Positions 36,725 through 48,287 of a DNA stretch of 64,000 bases are shown piece after piece. Positions within the stretch are counted from its first letter, which is position 1. The number at the start of each line of letters is the position of its first letter. Made by a program: the position numbers and the translations under genes. The notes beneath the pieces were generated by a model, which did no database searches, was not told the origin of the DNA, and saw only the letters and a program-made list of their open reading frames with translations. This DNA comes from Rhodobacteraceae bacterium HLUCCA12 (GTDB lineage Bacteria; Pseudomonadota; Alphaproteobacteria; Rhodobacterales; Rhodobacteraceae), in NCBI GenBank assembly GCA_001314715.1, contig LJSV01000006.1, positions 62,001 through 126,000 of the forward strand, given 5' to 3'.

Positions 36725-36991
36725 ATGGCCAATACGCCCCAGTCCAAGAAACGCGCCCGCCAGAACGAACGCCGCTTTGAAGTCAACAAGGCCCGCCGTT
36801 CGCGCATCCGCACCTATCTGCGCAAGGTCGAAGAAGCGCTCGCTTCCGGCAATGCCGATTCGGCCAAGGCCGCCCTGCTGGCCGCGCAGCCCGAACTGGA
36901 TCGCGGTGTCACCAAGGGCGTGCTGCACAAGAATACCGCGTCGCGCAAGATGGCCCGCCTGGCCGCCCGCGTGAAGGCGCTGGCCAACTGA
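36725..36991 (+). CDS. rpsT: 30S ribosomal protein S20
   Basis: 88-residue basic protein that binds 16S rRNA early in 30S assembly. It reads [20 protein letters not shown] and ends in the helical [21 protein letters not shown]20 from E. coli is known to repress its own translation; here the leader has a pseudoknot-like pairing pattern just upstream. A strong intrinsic terminator follows 42 bp after the stop. Confidence 0.97.
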   Translation: MANTPQSKKRARQNERRFEVNKARRSRIRTYLRKVEEALASGNADSAKAALLAAQPELDRGVTKGVLHKNTASRKMARLAARVKALAN

Positions 36992-37033
36992 TCAGCGCCG
37001 ACCGATGCCGGGCCCGCCCGGAACAGGCCTCGA

Positions 37034-37059
37034 CGCGCGCCCGAACGGCGCGCGTTTTT
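37034..37059 (+). terminator. Rho-independent terminator of rpsT
   Basis: Eight-bp stem CGCGCGCC / GGCGCGCG with the 5-nt loop CGAAC and a TTTTT run at 37055-37059. Confidence 0.9.
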
Positions 37060-37091
37060 CTTTGCCCGACCCGTCCTTGCGCGTCGCCCCG

Positions 37092-37202
37092 CAAGCGCCT
37101 GTGGCAGGAAGCCCACGGCTCAAGCGATTCTTTTCCCCCGGTTCTGTGTCAAGCGAGTTGTTTGATTGCCTGTCGTCGCAAGCGCTTGCTAGCGTGCGCT
37201 TG
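37092..37202 (+). repeat. CAAGCG array with exact 29-bp period upstream of dnaA
   Basis: CAAGCG occurs at 37092, 37121, 37150 and 37179, each 29 bp after the last. The fourth overlaps an inverted copy (CGCTTG, 37183), making the palindrome GCAAGCGCTTGC, and another inverted copy lies at 37197. Two GATTC (GANTC) sites at 37126 and 37204 directly abut copies. Outside the hexamer the 29-bp units are unlike each other, so this is a site array rather than a decayed tandem repeat. Confidence 0.65.
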
Positions 37203-37516
37203 CGATTCACATTGCCCTGGGGGGCTTTGACGCGAAACATGTGCCATTGGGTGGCGCGGCCGGTGGCTGCGCCGGGGTTGGCCTGTGTTTTCATGCGCGA
37301 CCTGTCATGGCGCGCCGCGTCCGGGTCATGCGGGCCCCCGGTTCTTGTGTGTAGACGTTCGCAGGCATCTTGCCCGTGGCGTTCCGGTTTCTGTTCGGGT
37401 CCGGTCTCGGCCGGACCGCCAGGGTGATGTGACGCGCGCGGACCGGGAATGCCCGGCACGGATCGAAAACAACAAGAGGCCGGCGCGAACGCGCATGGCG
37501 CATGGGTCGGGACAGA
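37203..37516. other. Leader region of dnaA without a recognisable gene
   Basis: This 314-bp stretch together with the array before it separates the rpsT terminator from dnaA. I see no coding frame, no DnaA box TTATCCACA on either strand and no convincing -35/-10 pair. Presumably it contains the dnaA promoter and a long leader. Confidence 0.4.
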
Positions 37517-38899
37517 ATGACAAACGCAGCGTGGAGCGATGTTCGCACGGTTTTGCGGGGCCTTGTTGGCGAGAACAATTACATAACCTGGATCGAACCG
37601 CTGCGTCTGTCCGGGCTCGGCGACGGGGTCGCACGCCTGGTCGCGCCGACCAATTTCGTTGCCAACTGGGTCAATCGCAACTTCGCCGAACAAATCCGCC
37701 GCGCCCTGATTGCCAATGGCCAGGTGGTTCATCGTGTCGAGATCCTGGTCGACGATCAGGCCGCGCGCCCCCGCGCCGCGGTCCAGCGCGCCATCACCGC
37801 GCCCGCGACCCCGGCCGTGGCGCCGACGAGTGCCGCGCGCGGCGACGATGACAGTGACCTGCCCACCGCCGCGCTCGACCATCGGTTCACCTTCGACAAT
37901 TTCGTCGTCGGAAAGCCCAACGCCCTGGCCCATGCCGCCGCCCGCCGCGTCGCCGAGGGCGGGCCGGTCACCTTCAACCCATTGTTTCTTTACGGCGGCG
38001 TCGGGCTCGGCAAGACCCACTTGATGCATGCGATTGGCTGGGAATTGCAGTCGCGCCAGCCCGACCTGCGGGTGCTGTATCTGTCGGCCGAGCAGTTCAT
38101 GTATCGCTTCGTCCAGGCGCTGCGCGACCGCCAGATCATGGATTTCAAGGGCCTGTTCCGCTCGGTCGATGTGCTGATGGTCGATGACGTGCAGTTCATC
38201 GCCGGCAAGGAAAGCACACAGGAAGAGTTCTTTCACACCTTCAACGCGCTGGTCGATCAGAACAAGCAGATCGTGATTTCCGCCGATCGCGCCCCCGGCG
38301 AGATCAAGGATCTGGAAGACCGGATCAAGAGCCGCCTGCAATGCGGCCTGGTGGTGGATCTTCACCCCACCGATTACGAGTTGCGCCTGGGCATTCTGCA
38401 ACAGAAGATCGAGCAGAACCAGACCACCTATGGCACGGTCGTCATCGGCGATGGCGTGCTGGAGTTTCTGGCGCATCGCATCTCCACCAATGTCCGCGTG
38501 CTCGAAGGGGCGCTGACCCGCCTCTTCGCGCTGGCCAGCCTGGTGGGGCGCGAGATCACGCTGGACCTGGCGCAGGATTGCCTGGCCGACATCCTGCGCT
38601 CGTCCGAACGCAAGGTCACGGTCGAGGAAATCCAGCGCAAGGTGGCCGAGCACTACAATATCCGCCTGTCCGACATGATCGGCCCCAAGCGCCTGCGCAC
38701 CATCGCCCGCCCGCGTCAAATCGCCATGTATCTGGCCAAGCAGATGACCACCCGCTCGCTGCCCGAAATCGGGCGCCGGTTCGGCGGGCGCGACCATACC
38801 ACGATCATGCATGGCGTGAAAAAGGTCGAGGAGTTGCGCGCCGCCGACAGGCAACTGGCCGAGGATGTCGACCTGCTCCGCCGGCTCCTGGAAAGCTGA
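37517..38899 (+). CDS. dnaA: Chromosomal replication initiator protein DnaA
   Basis: 460 residues from the ATG at 37517 (MTNAAWSDVR); an ATG five codons earlier is possible. Domain I (about 1-80) binds DnaB and has the conserved NYITWIEPL. A short Pro/Ala-rich domain II is followed by the AAA+ domain with Walker A GGVGLGKTHLMHA (about 160-172) and Walker B VLMVDDVQFI. Domain IV has the DnaA-box-binding helix region with GRDHTTIMHGVKKVE. All initiation motifs are intact. The upstream gap has an unusual site array. Confidence 0.97.
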   Translation: MTNAAWSDVRTVLRGLVGENNYITWIEPLRLSGLGDGVARLVAPTNFVANWVNRNFAEQIRRALIANGQVVHRVEILVDDQAARPRAAVQRAITAPATPAVAPTSAARGDDDSDLPTAALDHRFTFDNFVVGKPNALAHAAARRVAEGGPVTFNPLFLYGGVGLGKTHLMHAIGWELQSRQPDLRVLYLSAEQFMYRFVQALRDRQIMDFKGLFRSVDVLMVDDVQFIAGKESTQEEFFHTFNALVDQNKQIVISADRAPGEIKDLEDRIKSRLQCGLVVDLHPTDYELRLGILQQKIEQNQTTYGTVVIGDGVLEFLAHRISTNVRVLEGALTRLFALASLVGREITLDLAQDCLADILRSSERKVTVEEIQRKVAEHYNIRLSDMIGPKRLRTIARPRQIAMYLAKQMTTRSLPEIGRRFGGRDHTTIMHGVKKVEELRAADRQLAEDVDLLRRLLES

Positions 38900-38954
38900 T
38901 CGCTTGACCTTGCCGCCAAAGGGCCGCAAACCGTTGCAAAACGTCACTTAGCCC

Positions 38955-38982
38955 TTGAGGCCGGGCCGGTTTTCGCTAGTCT
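38955..38982 (+). promoter_or_regulatory. Weak sigma70-like promoter ahead of dnaN
   Basis: TTGAGG (38955-38960), 16-bp spacer, TAGTCT (38977-38982), 49 bp before the dnaN start, in a 132-bp dnaA-dnaN gap. Confidence 0.35.
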
Positions 38983-39031
38983 CGGCCTCCCCTGTTTTGC
39001 TGTATGCCCTCCGGGGCGGAGGATCGGAGCC

Positions 39032-40150
39032 ATGAAGATCAGCATCGAACGTGCGACCCTGCTCAAGGCCGTCTCGCAGGCGCAATCGGTTGTCGAACGG
39101 CGCAACACCATCCCGATCCTGGCCAATGTCCTGATCGAGGCCGAGGGCGATACCGTCAGCTTTCGCGCCACCGATCTCGATATCGAGGTCGTCGACCGCG
39201 TGCCCGCCCAGGTCGAACGCGCGGGCGCAACCACCGTTTCGGCGGTGATGCTGCACGAGATCGTGCGCAAGCTGCCCGATGGCGCGCTGGTCTCGCTGAC
39301 CGACGATCCCCGCACCGGGCGCCTCGCGGTCGAGGCCGGGCGCTCGAACTTCTCGCTGGCGACCCTCCCGCGTGAGGATTTTCCGGTCATGGCCTCGTCG
39401 GAATACAGTTCCAATTTCGCGGCACGGGCGGGCGATCTGAAACGGCTGTTCGAAAAGTCGAAATTCGCCATCTCGACCGAAGAGACGCGCTATTATCTCA
39501 ACGGCGTCTACATGCATGTCGCCGAGGGCGAGGACGGGCGCATGCTGCGCTGCGTGGCGACCGATGGACACCGCCTCGCGCGCGTCGACGCGTCCCTGCC
39601 AGAAGGGGCCGAAGACATGCCCGGCGTGATCGTCCCGCGCAAGACGGTGGGCGAGCTGCGCAAGCTGCTGGACGATGACGACATGCAGATCGCGATCTCG
39701 GTGTCGGAAACCAAGGTGCGCTTTGCCACGCCGGAAATCTCGCTGACCTCCAAGGTGATCGACGGCACCTTCCCCGACTACACCCGTGTCATTCCAGTCG
39801 GAAACACCAAACGGCTGGAAGTGGACGCGAATGATTTCGCCAAGGCCGTCGATCGCGTGGCCACCGTCTCGTCCGAGCGCTCGCGCGCCGTCAAGCTGAT
39901 GCTCGAAGAAGACAAGCTCACGCTGTCCGTGAATTCGCCCGACAGCGGCAATGCCACCGAAGAGCTGGTGGTGGCCTATGGCGACGAGCGGCTGGAGATC
40001 GGATTCAATGCCAAATACCTGTTGGAGATTTCCAGCCAGATCGACCGCGAAAATGCGGTGTTCCTGTTCAATTCCGCCGGCGATCCGGCGCTTGTGCGCG
40101 AAGGCAACGACACCAGCGCGGTCTATGTCGTGATGCCGATGCGGGTCTGA
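39032..40150 (+). CDS. dnaN: DNA polymerase III beta subunit (sliding clamp)
   Basis: 372 residues, the normal three-domain clamp length. The protein opens MKISIERATLLKAVSQAQSV and includes RRNTIPILANVLIEA, GTFPDYTRVIPVGN and the C-terminal VYVVMPMRV that forms part of the partner-binding pocket. GGAG is about 8 nt upstream of the ATG. It follows dnaA and precedes recF, the standard origin-proximal order. Confidence 0.97.
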   Translation: MKISIERATLLKAVSQAQSVVERRNTIPILANVLIEAEGDTVSFRATDLDIEVVDRVPAQVERAGATTVSAVMLHEIVRKLPDGALVSLTDDPRTGRLAVEAGRSNFSLATLPREDFPVMASSEYSSNFAARAGDLKRLFEKSKFAISTEETRYYLNGVYMHVAEGEDGRMLRCVATDGHRLARVDASLPEGAEDMPGVIVPRKTVGELRKLLDDDDMQIAISVSETKVRFATPEISLTSKVIDGTFPDYTRVIPVGNTKRLEVDANDFAKAVDRVATVSSERSRAVKLMLEEDKLTLSVNSPDSGNATEELVVAYGDERLEIGFNAKYLLEISSQIDRENAVFLFNSAGDPALVREGNDTSAVYVVMPMRV

Positions 40151-40153
40151 AAC

Positions 40154-40232
40154 GGCCGCCCCCTTCATCTTGCCGCAAATACGCCGGGGGGTGAATGGCC
40201 GCAGGCCAGAGGGGGGCAGCGCCCCCCTTTCC
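40154..40232 (-). repeat. Dispersed two-hairpin intergenic element, copy B, between dnaN and recF
   Basis: Inverted relative to copy A. The conserved tail comes first (CTTCATCTTGCCGCAAATAC), then hairpin 2 TGGCC-gca-GGCCA (40196-40208) and hairpin 1 GGGGGGC-agc-GCCCCCC (40211-40227) with TTT after it. In this orientation the last hairpin and T run could weaken readthrough from dnaN into recF. Confidence 0.75.
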
Positions 40233-40250
40233 TTGTTCATGGTGCCGTTC

Positions 40251-41348
40251 ATGGCGTTGCGCCTGACCCATCTCGAACTGTCGCATTTCCGGTCGCATCG
40301 GCGCACCGAACTGACCTTCGACGGCCGGCCGGTCGTGTTCGCCGGTGCCAACGGCGCGGGCAAGACCAATCTGCTCGAAGCAATCTCGCTTCTCTCGCCC
40401 GGCCGCGGCCTGCGCCGCGCGGCGATCGACGCGCTGTCGCGCCAGCCACAGGGGATCGGCTGGAAGATCCGCGCCACGATAACGCGCAACGGCACGCCCT
40501 TCGAGATCGACACCGGCGCCGCGCCGGGCCAGCCGCGCAGCCTGCGCATCGACGACAAGCCCGCGGCACAATCGGCGCTGGGGCGTATCGCGCCGATGCT
40601 TTGGCTCACCCCGGCGATGGACCGGCTCTGGATCGAGGCGCCCGAGGGGCGACGGCGGTTTCTGGATCGCATGGTTTTGGCCTTTCGCCCCGATCATGCC
40701 GATGCCGCGCTGGCCTATGAAAAGGCCATGCGCGAACGCAACCGCCTGTTGCGCGACCGGATCGGCGACAGCGCCTGGCATGGCGCGCTCGAGGCTCAGA
40801 TGGCCCAGGCCGGCGCCCGGATCAGTGCCAACCGCCGCGCGATCATCGCGCGCCTGGGTCAGGCCACCGACGAGGGGGGCGCCTTTCCCGCCGCCGATCT
40901 GACGCTGATCTGCGATGCCCCCGATGACGAGGCCGGTCTGGCGCGCGCGCTGGCGGCGAACCGGCGCGGCGACATGGCCGCCGGCCGGTCGCTTCTGGGT
41001 CCGCACCGGGCCGATCTGGGCGCCGTCTGGCGCGAGAAGGGCATGCCGGCCGCGCAATGCTCGACCGGCGAGCAAAAGGCGCTCTTGCTGTCGCTGGTTC
41101 TGGCCAATGCCCGCGCGCTGGCCGCCGATACCGGCCTGGCGCCGATCCTGCTCCTGGACGAGGTCGCCGCCCATCTTGACGCCGAACGCCGGGCCGCGCT
41201 TTATGATGCGATCTGCGCGCTTGGGGCGCAGGCTTTCCTGACCGGGACCGAACCCGCATTGTTCGACGCCCTCGCCAAGCGCGCGGCCTGTTATACCGTG
41301 ATCGACGATGGCGGATCGTCCCGCCTGACGCAAGGATTCGCGCCATGA
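40251..41348 (+). CDS. recF: DNA replication and repair protein RecF
   Basis: 365 residues, SMC-like ATPase that loads RecA at gaps with RecO and RecR. Walker A is GANGAGKTNLLEAISLLSPG; the ABC-type signature is STGEQKALLLSL and Walker B is LLLDEVAAHLD. The ATG at 40251 (MALRLTHLEL) is preferred; a second ATG four codons earlier is possible and neither has a strong Shine-Dalgarno. Its ATGA end overlaps the following LysE-family gene. Confidence 0.95.
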   Translation: MALRLTHLELSHFRSHRRTELTFDGRPVVFAGANGAGKTNLLEAISLLSPGRGLRRAAIDALSRQPQGIGWKIRATITRNGTPFEIDTGAAPGQPRSLRIDDKPAAQSALGRIAPMLWLTPAMDRLWIEAPEGRRRFLDRMVLAFRPDHADAALAYEKAMRERNRLLRDRIGDSAWHGALEAQMAQAGARISANRRAIIARLGQATDEGGAFPAADLTLICDAPDDEAGLARALAANRRGDMAAGRSLLGPHRADLGAVWREKGMPAAQCSTGEQKALLLSLVLANARALAADTGLAPILLLDEVAAHLDAERRAALYDAICALGAQAFLTGTEPALFDALAKRAACYTVIDDGGSSRLTQGFAP

Positions 41349-41965
41349 CCGTGACCGCCTATGACCTGCTGCTCTATGGCGGTGCGATCTTTCTTCTGTT
41401 CATCACGCCGGGCCCGGTCTGGGTGGCGCTGACCGCGCGCAGCCTGTCGGGCGGCTTTGCCGCGGCGGTGCCGCTGGCCGTGGGCGTGTCGCTGGGCGAT
41501 CTGATGTGGCCACTGGCGGCGATCTTCGGGCTCAGCTGGATCGTATCGATCTATGGCGACATCCTGGGCCTGATGCGCTGGATCGCGGTGGCGATGTTCG
41601 TCGTCATGGGGGTTCAGTTGATACGCCATGCCCGGCGCGATCTCTCGGCCGACAGCCGGCTGGCCCGGCCCGGCCACTGGGCCGGCTTTTCGGCCGGGGT
41701 GGCGGTGATCCTGGCCAACCCCAAGGCCATCCTGTTCTACATGGGCGTCCTGCCCGGCTTCTTCGATCTGAGCCGGATCACCGCGGCCGATATCGCCGCG
41801 ATCCTGGCGATTTCGTCCATCATCCCGATGACCGGAAACCTGACGGTGGCGGCGATGATCGGGCGTGCCCGATCGTTCCTGCGCTCATCGCGGGCGGTGA
41901 CGCGCACCAACCGGATCGCGGGCGCGCTGCTGATCCTTGTGGGGGCGGCGATCGCCCTGGGCTGA
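41345..41965 (+). CDS. LysE family amino-acid/metabolite exporter
   Basis: 206-residue inner-membrane protein with about six helices. Family features include FITPGPVWVALTARSLSGG near the start and the NPKAILFYMGVLPGF block in the middle. Substrate unknown; LysE/RhtB members export amino acids or homoserine lactones. It is coupled to recF by an ATGA overlap, an unrelated gene inserted into the recF-gyrB interval as seen in some Rhodobacteraceae. Confidence 0.85.
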   Translation: MTVTAYDLLLYGGAIFLLFITPGPVWVALTARSLSGGFAAAVPLAVGVSLGDLMWPLAAIFGLSWIVSIYGDILGLMRWIAVAMFVVMGVQLIRHARRDLSADSRLARPGHWAGFSAGVAVILANPKAILFYMGVLPGFFDLSRITAADIAAILAISSIIPMTGNLTVAAMIGRARSFLRSSRAVTRTNRIAGALLILVGAAIALG

Positions 41966-44464
<2,499 letters not shown>

Positions 44465-44566
44465 ACAAGGTTAGGCAGCCGCGGACTGGTTTTTCGCTCT
44501 GCGGCGTCAGAATCGCGTTACATCCAGGGGGCAAGACAACCCGAACCGCAAGGAGCCACACCCGGC

Positions 44567-45181
44567 ATGGAACTGGACGCTGTCAAATCCTCGTATCGCC
44601 GCTGGGCGCCGGTCTATGACGCCACCTTCGGCCGGATCACCCGCATGGGACGAAATCGCGCCGTCGAGACGATCAACGCCAGCCGCGGGCGCGTGCTCGA
44701 GGTCGGGGTCGGCACCGGCCTGTCGCTGTCGCGCTATGCCCCGCATCTTCAGGTGACCGGCATCGACTATTCCGATGACATGCTCGATGTCGCCCGCCGC
44801 CGTGTGGCCGAGGAAGGGCTGACACAGGTGCAGGAACTGCGCCAGATGGACGCCCAGTTACTGGATTTCCCCGATGGCCATTTCGACACCGTCGTGGCGA
44901 TGTACCTGGTCTCGGTCGTGCCCGACCCCGAGCGCGTCATGGCCGAGGTGGCGCGCGTGTGCAAACCTGGCGGGCAGGTGATCATCGTCAACCATTTCGC
45001 GCGCGAACGCGGCTTCCTGGCCTGGATCGAGCGGCTTTTCGCGCCCCTGGCCGACAAGCTGGGTTGGCATTCCGATTTCGAGCGCGCGCGCATCCTGGGC
45101 GAACCCTCGCTCAAGGTGGCCGAGGAACGCCGCATGGCGCCCTTCGGCCTGTTCACCTTCCTGCGGCTGCAAAAGACCTGA
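44567..45181 (+). CDS. pmtA: Phosphatidylethanolamine N-methyltransferase (PmtA)
   Basis: Soluble SAM-dependent enzyme making phosphatidylcholine from phosphatidylethanolamine by three methylations at the membrane face. 204 residues, starting MELDAVKSSYRRWAPVYDATF, closely matching the Rhodobacter sphaeroides PmtA opening. The SAM motif I is LEVGVGTGLSLS; DFPDGHFDTVV and PGGQVIIVNHF are motifs II/III. AAGGAG is 9-10 nt upstream. Ends beside repeat copy C. Confidence 0.9.
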   Translation: MELDAVKSSYRRWAPVYDATFGRITRMGRNRAVETINASRGRVLEVGVGTGLSLSRYAPHLQVTGIDYSDDMLDVARRRVAEEGLTQVQELRQMDAQLLDFPDGHFDTVVAMYLVSVVPDPERVMAEVARVCKPGGQVIIVNHFARERGFLAWIERLFAPLADKLGWHSDFERARILGEPSLKVAEERRMAPFGLFTFLRLQKT

Positions 45182-45197
45182 GTGTCATTTTCTGTCT

Positions 45198-45252
45198 GGA
45201 AATATCCTCAGGGGGTGAATGGCCGCAGGCCAGAGGGGGCAGAATGCCCCCT
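45198..45252. repeat. Dispersed two-hairpin intergenic element, copy C
   Basis: Fills the gap between convergent pmtA and fghA. Tail GGAAATATCCTCAGGGGGTG is a diverged form of the copy A/B tail, followed by hairpin 2 TGGCC-gca-GGCCA (45220-45232) and hairpin 1 GGGGGCA-gaa-TGCCCCC (45235-45251). Its position between two convergent stops fits a two-way terminator. Confidence 0.7.
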
Positions 45253-45254
45253 TC

Positions 45255-46088
45255 TCACACCAGCCTTTCCGCCTGCCAGTCCAGTTGCGCGCCCATGACG
45301 CTCGAGATGAAATAATAGCTGTGATCGTATCCCTCGCGCAGGTTGAGGGTCATGTCGATCCCGGCCTTGTCGCAGGCCGCGCGCAGCGCCTCGGGCATCA
45401 ACTGGCTGTCCAGGAAACCGTCTGCCGCGCCCTGGTCCACCAGGATCTCGGGCACCCGCGCCCCGGCCTCGATCAACCGGCACGCATCGTATTGCGCCCA
45501 TTGTGCCGCGTCGTCGCCCAGGTATCCGCCCAGCGCCTTCTGTCCCCAGGGGCACTCGCTGGGCGCGCAGATCGGCGCAAAGGCCGAAACGGCGCGAAAG
45601 CGCTCCGGGTTGCGCAGCGCGATGGTCAGCGCGCCATGGCCGCCCATGGAATGGCCCATGATCCCCTGCCGCGCCGGATCGGCGGGGAAATGCCGCGCCA
45701 CCAGGTCCGGCAGTTCGCGCTCGACATAGCTGCGCATGCGGTAGTGCCGTGCATAGGGCTCAAGCGTCGCATCGACATAGAACCCCGCCCCCAGCCCGAA
45801 ATCATAGGCGCCTTGCGGGTCGTCCGGCACGCCTTCGCCGCGCGGCGAGGTATCGGGCGCAACCAGGATCAGCCCGTGACGCGCGCAAGCGGCACGAAAC
45901 TCGCCCTTTTCGGTGACATTCGACCAGTTGCAGGTCAGTCCGGACAGATACCACACCACGGGGCGTGGGCCTTCCGCATCGGGCAGAAAGATCGAGAACT
46001 CCATCGGCGTGCCGGTCTCGGCGCTGTCATGGCGCCAGACCTCCTGCCAACCGCCATGGCTGCGCCAGCGTTGCAGACGTTGCATCAA
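45255..46088 (-). CDS. fghA: S-formylglutathione hydrolase
   Basis: 277 residues, esterase-D type alpha/beta hydrolase. The nucleophile elbow is [17 protein letters not shown]; the catalytic Asp and His are in [11 protein letters not shown] and [12 protein letters not shown]. It hydrolyses S-formylglutathione to formate and glutathione, the step after the dehydrogenase encoded just upstream. Its ATG overlaps the adhI stop by four bases. Confidence 0.94.
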   Translation of the reverse strand: MMQRLQRWRSHGGWQEVWRHDSAETGTPMEFSIFLPDAEGPRPVVWYLSGLTCNWSNVTEKGEFRAACARHGLILVAPDTSPRGEGVPDDPQGAYDFGLGAGFYVDATLEPYARHYRMRSYVERELPDLVARHFPADPARQGIMGHSMGGHGALTIALRNPERFRAVSAFAPICAPSECPWGQKALGGYLGDDAAQWAQYDACRLIEAGARVPEILVDQGAADGFLDSQLMPEALRAACDKAGIDMTLNLREGYDHSYYFISSVMGAQLDWQAERLV

Positions 46089-47194
46089 AAGACCACGACC
46101 GAACGGATCGACTTGCCTTCGTGCATCAGCTCGAAGCCCTTGTTGATTTCGTCCAGGCTCAGCGTATGCGTGATCATCGGGTCGATCTGGATCTTCTGGT
46201 TCATGTACCAGTCAACGATCTTTGGCACATCCGTGCGTCCGCGGGCCCCGCCAAAGGCCGAGCCCTTCCACACCCGGCCCGTCACCAGCTGGAACGGACG
46301 GGTCGATATTTCCTTGCCGGCCTCGGCAACGCCGATCACGGTGGACACGCCCCAGCCACGGTGACACGCCTCCAGCGCCTGGCGCATGACATGGGTGTTG
46401 CCGGTGCAGTCGAACGTGTAATCCGCGCCGCCGTCGGTCAGTTCGACCAGATGCGCGACGATATCGCCGTCGATCCTGGTGGGGTTCACGAATTCGGTCA
46501 TGCCGAACAGTTTGCCCCATTGCGCCTTCTCGTCGTTGATATCGACCCCGATGATCTTGTCGGCGCCAACCATGCGCGCACCCTGGATCACGTTCAGGCC
46601 GATACCGCCCAGGCCGAACACCACCACATTGGCCCCCGGCGTGACCTTGGCGGTGTTGATCACCGCGCCGACGCCGGTGGTCACGCCGCAACCGATGTAG
46701 CAGATCTTGTCAAAGGGGGCATCGGTGCGCACCTTGGCCACGGCGATTTCCGGCAGAACGGTGAAGTTCGAGAACGTCGAACACCCCATGTAATGATAGA
46801 TCGGCTGTCCCTTGTAGCTGAATCGCGTGGTGCCGTCGGGCATCAGCCCCTTGCCCTGCGTCGCACGGATCGCGGTACACAGGTTGGTCTTGCCCGACAG
46901 GCAGCTTTTGCACTGGCGGCATTCGGGTGTGTAGAGCGGGATCACATGATCGCCCGGCTGCACCGAGGTCACGCCCGGCCCCACCTCGCGCACGATGCCG
47001 GCGCCTTCATGGCCCAGCACCGAAGGAAAGATGCCTTCGCTGTCATGGCCATCCAGCGTGTAGCTGTCGGTGTGGCAGATGCCCGTCGCCATCACCTCGA
47101 CCAGCACTTCGCCCGCACGGGGGCCTTCCAGATCAAGCTCGACGATCTCAAGCGGTTTCTTCGCCTCGAAGGCCACGGCGGCGCGGGTTTTCAT
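46085..47194 (-). CDS. adhI: S-(hydroxymethyl)glutathione dehydrogenase / class III alcohol dehydrogenase
   Basis: 369 residues from the ATG at 47194 ([14 protein letters not shown]), with AAGGAAGGGG upstream. The catalytic zinc ligands are in ICHTDSYTL and GHEGAGIV; four structural-zinc cysteines occur in [15 protein letters not shown]. The NAD-binding Rossmann motif is [14 protein letters not shown]. Oxidises the formaldehyde-glutathione adduct, and S-nitrosoglutathione in many species. Forms a two-gene formaldehyde-detoxification operon with fghA. Confidence 0.94.
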   Translation of the reverse strand: MKTRAAVAFEAKKPLEIVELDLEGPRAGEVLVEVMATGICHTDSYTLDGHDSEGIFPSVLGHEGAGIVREVGPGVTSVQPGDHVIPLYTPECRQCKSCLSGKTNLCTAIRATQGKGLMPDGTTRFSYKGQPIYHYMGCSTFSNFTVLPEIAVAKVRTDAPFDKICYIGCGVTTGVGAVINTAKVTPGANVVVFGLGGIGLNVIQGARMVGADKIIGVDINDEKAQWGKLFGMTEFVNPTRIDGDIVAHLVELTDGGADYTFDCTGNTHVMRQALEACHRGWGVSTVIGVAEAGKEISTRPFQLVTGRVWKGSAFGGARGRTDVPKIVDWYMNQKIQIDPMITHTLSLDEINKGFELMHEGKSIRSVVVF

Positions 47195-47339
47195 CGGATG
47201 CCCCTTCCTTGCTGATGTTTGCCCGCAAACTAGCGCGGACAGGGCCGAATTGCCATGTCGGATCACGCCGCCGCGCGGCCCGTTTGCGACGGTTTTCGCC
47301 CATTGCGGGCGCCCCGCGATCCGCGATAGCTTGCGCCTC

Positions 47340-48287
47340 ATGAGCACCGCCCTTTTCACCCACCCCGCCTGCCTTGGCCATGTCACGCCCGAGGGCCACC
47401 CCGAGCGCGCGGCCCGGCTGGAGCATGTCCTTGCCGCGCTGGCAGCGCCGGCGTTCGCCGCACTCGATCGTCGGCAGGCCCCGCCCGCCGATCCGGCCGA
47501 ACTGCTGCGCAGCCATCCGCAGTCCTATGTCGATGAAATCCGCGCGGCGATACCCGCCAGCGGTCTGAACCAGCTTGACCCCGATACCCATGTCTCGCCC
47601 GGCAGTTTCGATGCCGCGCTGGCCGGGGTCGGGCAGGCGCTGGGGGCGCTGGATGCCGTCATGGCGGGCGAGGCACAGAACGCCTTTGTTGCGCCCCGCC
47701 CACCCGGCCACCATGCCGAAACCGCCCGGCCGATGGGCTTTTGCCTGTTTGGCACCGTCGCGATTGCCGCCATGCGCGCGCTGGATCATCACGGGCTGAA
47801 CCGGGTGGCGGTGGTGGATTTCGATGTTCACCACGGCAACGGCACGCAGGATCTGTTGTGGAACGAGGCGCGCACGCTGTTCGTGTCCAGCCACCAGATG
47901 CCGCTCTGGCCCGGCACCGGCGAGGCGTCCGAGCGCGGGGCGCATGACAACGTCATCAACCTGCCGCTGGCGCCGGGCTGCGACGGCACCGCCTTTCGCA
48001 CTGCTTATGAAGCGCATGTCCTGCCCCGGCTCGAAGCCTTCGCGCCCGAACTGGTTCTTGTTTCTGCGGGTTTCGACGCCCATGCCGACGACCCGCTGGC
48101 GCAACTGATGCTTGAGGACGCGGATTTCGCCTGGATCACGCATCGTCTTTGCGATCTGGCGCAGGCACATGCGGGCGGGCGACTGGTTTCGGTGCTTGAA
48201 GGGGGCTATGATCTGGCGGCGCTGTCGTCCGCGACCGCGACGCATGTACAGGTATTGATGGAGCGGGGCGCGCATGAAAGCCGTTGA
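47340..48287 (+). CDS. Histone deacetylase family (acetylpolyamine/acuC-like) amidohydrolase
   Basis: 315 residues. The zinc and charge-relay motifs of the arginase/deacetylase fold are intact: [17 protein letters not shown] and [15 protein letters not shown], then [15 protein letters not shown] and SVLEGGYDL. Substrates of bacterial members include acetylpolyamines and acetylated proteins; none can be assigned here. It overlaps xseB by 14 bp and heads the operon leading to ispA and dxs. Confidence 0.88.
   Translation: MSTALFTHPACLGHVTPEGHPERAARLEHVLAALAAPAFAALDRRQAPPADPAELLRSHPQSYVDEIRAAIPASGLNQLDPDTHVSPGSFDAALAGVGQALGALDAVMAGEAQNAFVAPRPPGHHAETARPMGFCLFGTVAIAAMRALDHHGLNRVAVVDFDVHHGNGTQDLLWNEARTLFVSSHQMPLWPGTGEASERGAHDNVINLPLAPGCDGTAFRTAYEAHVLPRLEAFAPELVLVSAGFDAHADDPLAQLMLEDADFAWITHRLCDLAQAHAGGRLVSVLEGGYDLAALSSATATHVQVLMERGAHESR

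Noticed and set aside
36992-37516. oriC in the rpsT-dnaA gap
   Set aside because: No copy of the DnaA box TTATCCACA or a near match, and no AT-rich unwinding stretch, so I report the array but not an origin.
36992-38947. Long minus-strand open frame opposite dnaA
   Set aside because: It lies antisense to a certain gene and reads as low-complexity His/Arg/Gln/Asp-rich protein; such frames arise from GC-rich codon use.
47218-47229. TTTGC-cc-GCAAA palindrome between adhI and the deacetylase gene
   Set aside because: Five-bp arms are short enough to occur by chance, and nothing else supports an operator.
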